64,000 nucleotides of DNA from CAZISM01 sp964541895 (GTDB lineage Bacteria > Zhuqueibacterota > Zhuqueibacteria > Residuimicrobiales > Residuimicrobiaceae). The stretch covers positions 1-64,000 of the forward strand of contig CAZISM010000002.1 in NCBI GenBank assembly GCA_964541895.1. Reading direction: 5' to 3'. Positions 18,801 to 27,300 of the stretch are shown here, piece by piece. Within the stretch, counting starts at the first letter, position 1. The number at the start of each line of letters is the position of its first letter. The notes below the pieces were generated by a model. It was not told the DNA's origin. It did no database searches and saw only the letters and a program-made list of their open reading frames with translations. The position numbers and the translations under genes were made by a program.

Positions 18801-19391
18801 GCCTCTTCTGATAAAGGCAGGACCTGGGTTCTGCGGGGATCCGCTACTGTGGCCAATCCGGCCGAGCGTAACTGCGACGAACCGATGATCGTAGAGCGCA
18901 GGGATAACAGTCTGTTGATGCTGGTGCGGACCAATTTCGGCATTGGCCGTGCCTTTTCAATGGATCGGGGATACACCTGGACGCAGGTGGAAAGATTCCT
19001 TCCGGATGCCACCGCGCGATTCTTTTTCCGGCGTCTTGCTTCCGGCCATCTGCTGCTGATCAAACATGGACCTTTGCATGAGCGCATCGGCCGTACGCAC
19101 CTCACTGCTTATCTGTCCAAAGACGATGGCCAGACCTGGCAGGGCGGATTTTGCCTGGACAAACGGGCCACTGTTTCATATCCGGATGGGATGCAAGCGC
19201 CGGATGGTACTATTTATATCATCTATGACTGGAATAGAGCCGACGATAAACATATTCTTTTAGCCGCATTCACAGAGCAGGATGTTTTGGCAGGCAAACC
19301 TGTTAGCGATGCTGTCCGTCTTTGCGTACTGGTCAATCGGGCCACGGGCATAAATCCCAAGCCATGGCTAAAAGAGGCGCATAAAAAGTGA
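15840..19391 (+). CDS. Secreted protein with three sialidase-fold BNR propellers
   Basis: An 1,183-residue protein with a signal peptide near residues 1-30. Propeller 1 (about 60-435) is divergent and has SEDAGKTWSP and SSDYGRTWSP Asp boxes and a Gly/Asn-rich end (SGGRGGNNNSAELAI). Propeller 2 (about 448-815) and propeller 3 (about 822-1183) belong to the same subfamily as the protein at 7004: GRLWAVWVAG and YQGIPSLERTKSGRLWAVWYAG, MLNKPTVL and MINKPIVL, HMIVERRDGSLWML and PMIVERRDNSLLML, each ending VSYPDG and EKDILAGK or EQDVLAGK. Typical single-domain members are about 400 residues, so this is a tandem fusion of three. The ATG at 15840 has no clear ribosome site. It may be three exo-enzymes on one chain acting on linked acidic residues. 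Confidence 0.78.
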   Translation: MKNQKSYKFPQLLFGGTFIFCTLVTGLPGANSGTIESRNERDSNTKTKVSVPFNIWGGGSVPASADIPVLHDVTFSVIQPHQPEKDGYRWLHGVALAWHNGRLYASFGHNKGLENTGGEQARGRYSEDAGKTWSPVFTIATGDEHLGVSHGVFLSHEKALWSFHGAFYDDFQQTHTRAFILDEKSGQWRPKGIVVKNGFWPLQEPVKMDDGNWIMAGARIAKGYDVKGNLPAVAISHGDDFTRWDLVVIPCHESVAPESVWGESAVMVDGGRMLNVARWGDKNPTTLVSESSDYGRTWSPARAGNLPMADSKPCCGTLSTGQNYLICTTAADAGRRRYPLTIAVSHPGEDAFSELFVIRHALLDQGPGESHANAMLAYPSAIEHDGKLYIGYSNSGGRGGNNNSAELAIIPVAALATYRMQEARFVAMTAEQIRDYEIDVMRKIADLTLIPPTLNTTPLPDYDYDRLDYGMTIGIERTPGGRLWAVWVAGEDGPGAFMVAAKSDDDGATWSKPCLVVDSQPKHLPFKRSVIVGNLWTDPLGRLWFFFDQVMNHFDGRGGLWATICDHPDADKPEWSAPRRIWHGSMLNKPTVLSTGEWILPVQLLDHTLGIGPFANIFPELDPLRGANVFVSTDQGKTWERRGCVRFPNPDWYEHMIVERRDGSLWMLGRTAKGIIQTFSNDGGRTWSEPGFPENIRHPNARFHFRRLASGRILLVKHGDTIDAHEGRVKLSAWLSDDEGLNWRGGLILDERSGVSYPDGFQAPDGTIYISYDRNRSTDGEILLARFTEKDILAGKLVGPKSKLGMLISRPMKNRQPVKGLDTFVHPPVHFAPGNEYGPEARKYQGIPSLERTKSGRLWAVWYAGKVHEDRYNYVVGVTSGDNGKTWSDLQFVIDPDGDGPMRTSDPCLWLDPDNRLWLFWWLNGPDELATVTMAMSTDNPDDENPKWSQPRVICNGVMINKPIVLHDGDWLLPTAIWHTENSCRVVASSDKGRTWVLRGSATVANPAERNCDEPMIVERRDNSLLMLVRTNFGIGRAFSMDRGYTWTQVERFLPDATARFFFRRLASGHLLLIKHGPLHERIGRTHLTAYLSKDDGQTWQGGFCLDKRATVSYPDGMQAPDGTIYIIYDWNRADDKHILLAAFTEQDVLAGKPVSDAVRLCVLVNRATGINPKPWLKEAHKK

Positions 19392-19410
19392 AAAGATTGG
19401 TGGTGCTATT

Positions 19411-22400
19411 ATGACCGCATTCAAAATTCAACATCCCATCTGCTGGCTATCAAGGTGTCATGTACTAATCCCGTTTGTGCTGTGCATGCTAGGCTGTGTC
19501 TTAACTGAAAATGCAGTTTGCGCACACCTGGATGTATGGACGAAAAGCAGTTATGAGAATGTTTTCCGGGAAGAGGTTAAAACAGCGGGCTCATCCGATT
19601 CCATAACGCTTGTAGTCGCGAAAAACGAAGTCGAAGGCGGCCAAATCCTGTTGCGCAGCGATGCTGCTTTTACCATTGAGGAGGTCTCGTTTACGGATGT
19701 CACCGGTCAGCGAAACAAGATAGCAAAATATGCATGTTCTTTTAATTTCGTGGACTATCATTATCTTGAGCACAATAGTTCCATCTCGGCGCCGGTGCGC
19801 CGGGTCCCGGCCAGGTTTCCGGATGCTCTGTCTAACGACGCGAACAGAATGGTACCTGCGCAAACGACGCAGCCGATCTGGATCAGAGTTCGAGTGCCCA
19901 AAACAGCAGTGCCCGGGCCGTATCATGGTGCAACCCTTATCCGCACAAGCGCCGGTCAAGTCCGTGTACCCATATCATTGACGGTATGCGACGTCTCCAT
20001 CCCGGATTGCAAGGATGGAGTTTTTGATACAGAATTCTGGTGGTCTCCCTATCGAAGCAACACGCTTGCGCAACAGGGGTGTGAGCCCTATTCCGACAAA
20101 TGGTGGTCGCTCATCGATGCCTATGCGGCAAGTTTTAAAGATTATCGGGTAAACCATGTACTGATTCCGATTCTCCGGCCGCTTTTGGATGCCGGATCAA
20201 CCTGCGATGACCGCGGTCATTATACGTTCAATTGGACGCTGTTCGATCAACTGGTCGAGCGCTTTGTTAAAACCGGAGGCGTGAAGCGGCTGGCCGGCAG
20301 CCATCTCATGGCCAGGACCGGGAGCTGGTCCTGGACCGGGGACTATGGGGTCAGCCTGCTGAAAAGAGTCGGTGATAAAATCGTCATCGCCAATGAATTG
20401 TTCGGCACTCGCGCAGCCGATAACTGGCTGACGCAATTTCTGCCTGCCTTGAAATCGCATTTGCTGGCAAAGGGCTGGTACGCCTTGTGGTATCAGCACA
20501 TCGCCGATGAGCCGGCCACCAGGCAACACGTTACATCTCTGCGGAGTGTCGCAGATTCCGTGCGCAAATATTGTCCCAACATGCTGATCGGCGATGCGGT
20601 GGAAACGGATTCCCTGCTGACCTCCCTGTCCGGAGCGATTGATGTCTGGACAGCCAAGCTCATCACCTATGATCAGAACGCCGATTTTTTTCGTTCGCGC
20701 AAAAACGCCGGCGAGGCGGTCTGGTTGTATACCTGCTGCGGTCCCAAAGACGCCTGGCTGAATCGATTCATCGATTCGCCGGTGTGGCATATGCGCTCTT
20801 TGGCATGGCTGTGCTATTCATATGACGTCGACGGCTTTTTGCATTGGGGCTGGAATAACAACGATGTTCCAGTGGAACAGCAACAGTACTGCTTCGGCTA
20901 TTCCCCCGGCGACGGCAACACGGTTTATCCGGATTCGGCCCGTGCCACCATTAAGGGCTCCATTCGCTATGAAGCCTGGCGCGATGCGGTGGAAGAATAT
21001 GAATTATTCAGAATTCTGGAAAAAATGGACGCTGTCAAGGCGCGAAGCATCGCTGCTGGAGTGGTCAAGAGCGGACAAGAGTATGAATCGGATCCGGCCG
21101 TGTTGATCCGGAGACGCAACGAACTGGTAATGGCTGCCGCTGCTGCCTCGAGTTTGGCGCCATCAAAACCGGATCCCAATTTTATTTCTTCCCCGGCTGA
21201 CTTGAAAAAACGCATTAAACACGAGCTGAACATCACCAAACCCGATTATGTCGTGTACGTTCCCAGCGTAACCGACGCGAATGTAAACGATACGGGCAAC
21301 GAGCACTTTTTGGTCTTTGACGGGCCGGATAGCTCGCTGATGGCGGTGTGGACGCAGAGTTCGGCGGAAACGCAGCCGGACCAGCATATCGCTTTTTCCC
21401 GCAGCACGGACGAGGGCAAGACCTGGAGCAAACCGTCCGTTATTGCCGGGCCGAAAAAGCCGGGCGAAGGGAACATCGCGAGCTGGGCTTACCCGTTGGT
21501 GAGTAAAAAGGGCAGAATATATGTGCTCTACAGCCAGCATATGGGGATCTATGACAACTTTTATCATCACACCGGCTGGCTGCATGGGATTTATAGCGAC
21601 GACAACGGTCGTACCTGGTCTAAACCGCAAAACATTCCGGTCCGCCGCAGCATCAATGACAATCCGGACCCTGACATGCCGCCGAATATGATTTGCTGGC
21701 AAAAGCCGCTGCGATTGGGGAAGGACGGCAAGTATTTCGCCGGATTCACCCGCTGGACCAGTTTTGCGGTAAGAAAAAATCCTACTCCGCACTGGACCTC
21801 TGCCGACAGCCGCGTCGAATTTATGCGCTTCGAAAACGTCGATGATAATCCCGAGGTGGGAGACTTGAAGATTAGCTGGTTCGCGGCAGATGAAAAGGCG
21901 TTGGCTGTGCCCTATCCCGGCCATGCGGAGGTGAGCGCGTGCCAGGAGCCCTCCATTGTCAAGCTCCCGGATAACCGGCTCTTTTGTGTGATGCGCACCG
22001 CTTCAGGCAGTCCATTTTGGAGTGTAAGCGACGATTTGGGCGAAACCTGGACCGAGCCGCGCCGGCTTTTGCGCAAGGATGGCGGCGATCCCCTGCTGCA
22101 TCCACTATCGCCGTGTCCCATGTATGATCTGGCTGGCAACACCAGCGCCAGCGGCCATTATGCGTTGTTCATTCACAACCATGACGGCAACTACAAGGGC
22201 TTCAAGCCAACGGACACGGGCTTTCACCGCCGTCCGATTTATCTGGTTCATGGCCGCTTTCAGCCTGGTGCGGATCAGCCGGTATGGTTCGACGAACCGA
22301 AATTTTTCATGGATCACAAAGGCGTCAGTCTGGGCAAACCAGGCACCAATGGTCGACTTGATCTGGCCCTGTACTCCAGTTTTACATTGGCTAAGGGCCA

Positions 22401-22491
22401 GCCGGTGTTGTGGTATCCTGAGCGCAAGTTCTTCCTGTTCGGCAAACGGGTAAAGCCGGAATTTTTCCAGCAAAATGAGGAGATGCGTTGA
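19411..22491 (+). CDS. GH123/DUF4091-like domain fused to a sialidase-fold domain
   Basis: A 1,026-residue protein starting 19 bases after the triple-propeller gene. The N-terminal signal spans about residues 1-38. Residues about 40-170 form a beta-sandwich, and 185-580 a TIM barrel of the GH123/DUF4091 type with the Asp-Glu pair D366-E367 in HIADEP and the downstream block GFLHWGWNNND and SIRYEAWRDAVEEYE. In GH123 such a pair supports substrate-assisted cleavage of beta-N-acetylgalactosaminides, though many DUF4091 members have other or unknown substrates. Residues about 610-1026 are a BNR propeller (STDEGKTWSKP, SDDNGRTWSKP, SDDLGETWTEP; ACQEPSIVKLPDNRLF). This propeller is of another subfamily than those at 7004 and 15840. 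The fusion implies two linked cuts on one glycan. Confidence 0.75.
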   Translation: MTAFKIQHPICWLSRCHVLIPFVLCMLGCVLTENAVCAHLDVWTKSSYENVFREEVKTAGSSDSITLVVAKNEVEGGQILLRSDAAFTIEEVSFTDVTGQRNKIAKYACSFNFVDYHYLEHNSSISAPVRRVPARFPDALSNDANRMVPAQTTQPIWIRVRVPKTAVPGPYHGATLIRTSAGQVRVPISLTVCDVSIPDCKDGVFDTEFWWSPYRSNTLAQQGCEPYSDKWWSLIDAYAASFKDYRVNHVLIPILRPLLDAGSTCDDRGHYTFNWTLFDQLVERFVKTGGVKRLAGSHLMARTGSWSWTGDYGVSLLKRVGDKIVIANELFGTRAADNWLTQFLPALKSHLLAKGWYALWYQHIADEPATRQHVTSLRSVADSVRKYCPNMLIGDAVETDSLLTSLSGAIDVWTAKLITYDQNADFFRSRKNAGEAVWLYTCCGPKDAWLNRFIDSPVWHMRSLAWLCYSYDVDGFLHWGWNNNDVPVEQQQYCFGYSPGDGNTVYPDSARATIKGSIRYEAWRDAVEEYELFRILEKMDAVKARSIAAGVVKSGQEYESDPAVLIRRRNELVMAAAAASSLAPSKPDPNFISSPADLKKRIKHELNITKPDYVVYVPSVTDANVNDTGNEHFLVFDGPDSSLMAVWTQSSAETQPDQHIAFSRSTDEGKTWSKPSVIAGPKKPGEGNIASWAYPLVSKKGRIYVLYSQHMGIYDNFYHHTGWLHGIYSDDNGRTWSKPQNIPVRRSINDNPDPDMPPNMICWQKPLRLGKDGKYFAGFTRWTSFAVRKNPTPHWTSADSRVEFMRFENVDDNPEVGDLKISWFAADEKALAVPYPGHAEVSACQEPSIVKLPDNRLFCVMRTASGSPFWSVSDDLGETWTEPRRLLRKDGGDPLLHPLSPCPMYDLAGNTSASGHYALFIHNHDGNYKGFKPTDTGFHRRPIYLVHGRFQPGADQPVWFDEPKFFMDHKGVSLGKPGTNGRLDLALYSSFTLAKGQPVLWYPERKFFLFGKRVKPEFFQQNEEMR

Positions 22492-22592
22492 GCTCTCCCA
22501 TGAATCAGGTGTCTTCCTGGTGGAAGGTGCAATAAAAGAGCAGCCTCCCTCAGCGCTTGATTGAGGGGAATTTGTCCATGGAGGAAATATTC

Positions 22593-24026
22593 ATGAAAAC
22601 AACCCGGGCAACAGCACGCTCCAATCGCAGGACCGGCCCGATCGCTATGGGGCGGCGCCGCTTCCTGGCGCAGACGGCAGCTGCTTTCACGATCGTGCCG
22701 CGGCATGTGTTGGGAGGCCCGGGACAGATTCCGCCGAGCGAAAAAATTACATTGGCTTTCATCGGTACCGGCGGCCAGGGTTTGCAGAACATCCAGCTAT
22801 TGCTGCCCTTTTCTAAAGTCCGGGTCCGGGCGGTGTGCGATGTTAATCGCGAGAGCGGCGGCTACCTGTCGACTTTTTGGTCGAACGGCAAGGAAGTACG
22901 CTCCGCAGGCCGCGAACCTGCCATACGGATGGTCGATGAACACTATGCCGCGCAAAAGAGGTCGGGCAAATACCACGGCTGCAAGGCGTATAGCGACTAT
23001 CGAGAGTTGCTGGATAAAGAGGACGTAGATGCGGTCGTAGTGTCCACGCCGGATCATACGCACGCAGTGATCACTATGGCCTGCCTGAAGAAAGGCAAAC
23101 ATGTCTATTGCGAAAAGCCGCTGACCTACTCTGTCTATGAGGCCAGACAGGTGACCGAAGCGGCGCGCCGCGCCGGAGTTGCCACGCAGCTGGGCAATCA
23201 ATACCAGGCTTCGGAGGAAGCGCGCCTGACCTGCGAGTTCATAGCTGATGGCGCCATCGGAGCCGTGCACGAAGTCCAAGTGTGGAACACGGCTCGCTCT
23301 TGGGCCTGGCCGGCTTGTGAAGGACGGCCGTCTGAGACTCCGGCTGTCCCTGATGGATTGGATTGGAACCTTTGGCTGGGGCCTGCCCCTGAACGCCCAT
23401 ACCATCCATTGTACTGTCCATGGACCTGGCGCAACTGGTGGGATTTTGGCACGGGATTGCTGGGTGACCTGGGCTGCCATAGGTTGTCCACAGTTTTCAA
23501 AGCGTTAAACCTGGGCCACCCGATCAGCGTTGAAGCGTCATCTACTAAACTCGATCCGGAATTATACCCGCTGGGCGTGATCGCGCGCTTTGAGTTCGCT
23601 GCTCGTGGTCACATGCCTCCGGTCACGATTACTTGGTATGATGGCGGACTAAAGCCGGCGACTCCTAAGGAATTGGAACCGGATCGCCCGCTCGCTGATG
23701 TGACCTATATCGGCGATAAGGGAATCCTCATGGGTCACCGGTTGGTCCCTGAAGCAAAGATGCAGAGCTATAAGCGTCCGCCCAAGACGCTGCCGCGTTC
23801 GCCCGGTCACCATCAAGAATGGATCGCAGCCTGCAAAGGCGGTCCGCCTGCCGGCTCGAATTTCCTTGATCATGGTGGTTTGCTGTCTGAGGTCTGTCTG
23901 TTGGGCAATGTGGCCCTGCGTGCAGGCAAGAAACTCATCTGGGACGGCCAGAATATGAAAATCACCAACGACGAAGGCGCCAACCGTTTTCTGCATCGGG
24001 AATATCGAACCGGCTGGACTCTGTAG
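22593..24026 (+). CDS. Tat-exported Gfo/Idh/MocA-family oxidoreductase
   Basis: A 477-residue protein. ATG 22593 is chosen because GGAGG lies 8 bases upstream; upstream in-frame starts (22557, 22578) overlap or precede that site. The N-terminus contains GRRRFLAQTAAAFTIVPRHVLGG, a twin-arginine signal seen in many periplasmic members. The dinucleotide-binding site is G58-T-G-G-Q-G63, and the hallmark EKP (E174-K175-P176) follows. The substrate domain has GLLGDLGCH and the HHQEWIAACKGG block. Members oxidise or interconvert sugars with NAD(P), and some act as glycosidases by transient oxidation. Export with bound cofactor would place redox chemistry on the glycan side of the membrane. It follows the GH123-BNR gene by 101 bases. 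Confidence 0.86.
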   Translation: MKTTRATARSNRRTGPIAMGRRRFLAQTAAAFTIVPRHVLGGPGQIPPSEKITLAFIGTGGQGLQNIQLLLPFSKVRVRAVCDVNRESGGYLSTFWSNGKEVRSAGREPAIRMVDEHYAAQKRSGKYHGCKAYSDYRELLDKEDVDAVVVSTPDHTHAVITMACLKKGKHVYCEKPLTYSVYEARQVTEAARRAGVATQLGNQYQASEEARLTCEFIADGAIGAVHEVQVWNTARSWAWPACEGRPSETPAVPDGLDWNLWLGPAPERPYHPLYCPWTWRNWWDFGTGLLGDLGCHRLSTVFKALNLGHPISVEASSTKLDPELYPLGVIARFEFAARGHMPPVTITWYDGGLKPATPKELEPDRPLADVTYIGDKGILMGHRLVPEAKMQSYKRPPKTLPRSPGHHQEWIAACKGGPPAGSNFLDHGGLLSEVCLLGNVALRAGKKLIWDGQNMKITNDEGANRFLHREYRTGWTL

Positions 24027-24354
24027 CAGCCTAAGCGTATCCCATTTTATTTGCTGGAAACGGGGGGAAAGGGCCGGTCAGGTTTGAAGAGCAAAGATTT
24101 CGCATCTTTATGGATATTATTGCTGGCTCATGAGGTGGCATGCCTGTTGCTCAGGGCAGTGCGCAAAAGCCTGGAACCTCCAATTCAACCTTGTGCGGAT
24201 ATCGAGTGTTACAGGCGCGATGGCAGGCTCATATGGAATGGAGCTTTTCCCCTGAGAAATCGCCTGGCCAATCGCTTGTATTTTAACATTTGGCATATAT
24301 TCGTACCCAGGATCTATTGAATATTGCAAGCTTGAAGAACCTTATGGAGATTGC
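24027..24354. other. Intergenic stretch without a recognised gene
   Basis: These 328 bases hold an 89-codon frame (24051-24320) whose translation has no family look and starts without a ribosome site, so I do not call it. A GGAG site for the next gene lies at 24345-24348. No clear terminator hairpin was found. It may contain the promoter of the 24355 gene. Confidence 0.55.
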
Positions 24355-27300
24355 ATGAAGTATATCAAAATGTCAGGTTTTTGCGCCCTGCTGCTGTTAG
24401 CTGCACAGAGTGTCGGAAGAGCGGAATTTCTACAAAAGACTTTTGCCGATCCGAATCAAGCCTGGAATTCAGATGCGCAAATCCAACGCCTGTGGCAGGG
24501 AATTCCTGGACTCGAGCGCACGGTGAAAGGCCGGATTTTCATATCCTGGTTCTCCGGCGGACCAAAGGAGCCGGCGCCGGAAAACAAGGTGCTGCTCTGC
24601 TACAGTGACGATGATGGCAAGACTTTTACCTTGCCGAAAATAATAGCTTTTCCGAAGGATGGCACGCGATGTTTCGATCCCACCTTGTGGATCGATCCCA
24701 ATGGACGCCTTTGGTATGTTTTTAATCGTGGCAACAAGGATTCCGCCGTTCATGATGTTCATGCCCGCATCTGCCGTGACCCTGACGCCACGCCGCCGGT
24801 GTTTGGCCCCGAATTCCGTGTCGGTTACGAGTCGCCGTATGCGTTCCGCATGAACAAGCCCACTGTGCTTTCTACTGGTGAATGGATTATGCCGGTGACT
24901 CATGCCAGTGAACCGATTCACGAGTGGTTCGCCGGCGAAAAACAGCTCCAGGGCGTGGGCATTTCCAAAGATCAGGGCAAAACATGGAAATTATATGGTG
25001 CGCTTAAAGCACCGCACTGGGCTTTGGAAAACATGATTGTGGAGTTGAAGGATGGGCGGTTATGGATGCTGATCCGGACCGGCAGCGGCTGGCTCTGGCA
25101 GAGTTTTTCATCTGACCGGGGTAAAACCTGGAGCGAGGCCACTGCCAGCACCATCACTAGCCCGGGTTCGCGCTTTTTTATACGCCGTCTATCATCCGGC
25201 CATTTGCTGCTCGTCAATCATTGTCAGTATGATAAAAAAGCGTCCTGGGATAAACAGCGCAGCCATCTCACGGCGCAGATATCGACCGACGATGGCCAAA
25301 CCTGGAATCAGGGATTGTTGCTTGATGAGCGCACAGGAGTATCTTATCCCGACGGCGTCCAGGATAAGGATGGTCTGATCCGGATCGTCTATGACCGGGA
25401 TCGGGGCGGCGCAGGTGAAATACTCATGGCCAGTTTTTGCGAACAGGATGTGCATGCAGGAAAAAATGCTTCCGGGGCGGTCCGGCTCAAACAAGTAATC
25501 AGCCGGCTTGAAGCGCGCGCGCCTTCTGCAGAAAAGATTTTACCCCCGGACTGGGATCCCAAGCAGGCTGCCGATCAGGTGCTCAAAGGATTAATCAATG
25601 TTTGCGCGCCGCAGGTAAAAGGCGCGCACGATGCCGAGATGGCGCTCCTGGGCGAGCGCGCCTATATTGTCGCGGAAGTCAATGATGTCAGGCCTGGTGA
25701 GGCCGCAAACTGGCCGGAAGTCTATGCGGCCATGTCCATCGTGAACCTGAAGACGTTCAACGTGGAGAAAATCATTCCGTTTGCCAAATCTGAGCAGGTC
25801 TTTGCCAATGCGAAGCTACCCCCGGGCGCCTGCTTTGTGCCGCGCATTCTGCAAAAAGATGCCCGCACCTTGCGCTGTTACTTTGCCAGTGAAGCGCCCG
25901 GACAGCGGCAGGCGCAAACCTGGTACCTCGATTTTGACCGGGAACGCATGGCCTTTGACGGCAATATATATAAAGCAAAACTCAAGACAGCAGCAGGCAT
26001 TTTTGATATGCAGCCGCAATTTTTGCATGCGGATGCTGCAGCGCACGGCCTAACGCGGCCGATGGTCGATCATGGCTTGTACCTGTTCGACTCGTTCAAG
26101 AAATTCGACGGTAAAACCTACATCGCCCTGAACAATTTCCCTGGCGGCCAAAATGCGCTCGCAATCGTGCACGACGATCTGGCCACTTTTGAGGTGATCG
26201 GACATTATAACCTGCCGCACGTACTAAAGCTCACCGAATCAGCCGTCAACCGCCTGCCCGATGGAACCTGGATGGCCATATGTCGCCAGGAAGAGGGCGA
26301 TCGCAACTATACCTTTGCTCAAAGCAAGGATGGTAAAACCTGGACGTCTAGTGAAAACCGGGATTTCGTCACCAACGGCACCAATTCAAAGCCGGTGTTT
26401 GAGCGATACAATGGCATTTATTATCTCGGCTGGCAAGAGGCGACGCAAATTGAGGGCGTTCATCGCTCTGTTTTCAACATCGACGTCTCTCGCGACGGGA
26501 AAAACTGGGAGAGAAAATACCGGTTCGAAACGATAAAGTCCTTTCAATATCCTGCCTTGCGCGAGCATCAGGGTGCCATCTATCTGACGGTAACGCAGGG
26601 CGATTCTGCCGCTGACCGCAAGGAACGCATCATGTTTGGCGTATTGGAAGGCAGGACGGCCCCGGTGTTTCCCCAAAGCACACTTTTAAAATCCGACATC
26701 TGCGTTGAGCGGCTGCGCCTGGCTTGCCAGTGGCTTGCCCGGATCGCCCAGGTCAAGAATGAAACCATGGTGACAGAAAAGGACAGAAAACGCCATCTGC
26801 AACGCGCATGGACCGGCGCCATTCGTGGTGAATATCGTGCGGCCACCGGCCAATGGGAATTTTTCTGCCCGATCTGGCACACGGGACAGGCTATCAAAGC
26901 GCTGGTGATGGCCTCTCACGTGCTCGGGGATGAATTCATGGACAGTGCAATTCTGGGTGGTGAGTTTATCCTCAATAATAGAATCACCGAGGGGCCGGAC
27001 AAAGGATTGGTCCTGGCTTATGAAGATTTACCCGACATCATCAATACCTCGGCCATCCTCGAGGGCCTGGATGGTCTCTTTCTGCTGAGCGCAAAAACAG
27101 GCGATGCAAAATATCGCGATGCAGCGCTGGCTGCGGTAGAGTGGGTACAAAAAAATGCCGTCATCGGCGACAAGGGATTATTGCGGGATCATTATGACCC
27201 GGCGAGAAGGATGTTTGTCCCGGTCAATGGAGTGACCACAGAAGGCAGGCCTCTCATGGACGATGCTGTTTTCCTGACAGCATTCCAGTTGACCGGTAAA

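Noticed and set aside
24051..24320. An 89-codon frame in the spacer before the first giant enzyme
   Set aside because: No ribosome site, no conserved-looking blocks and no signal peptide.
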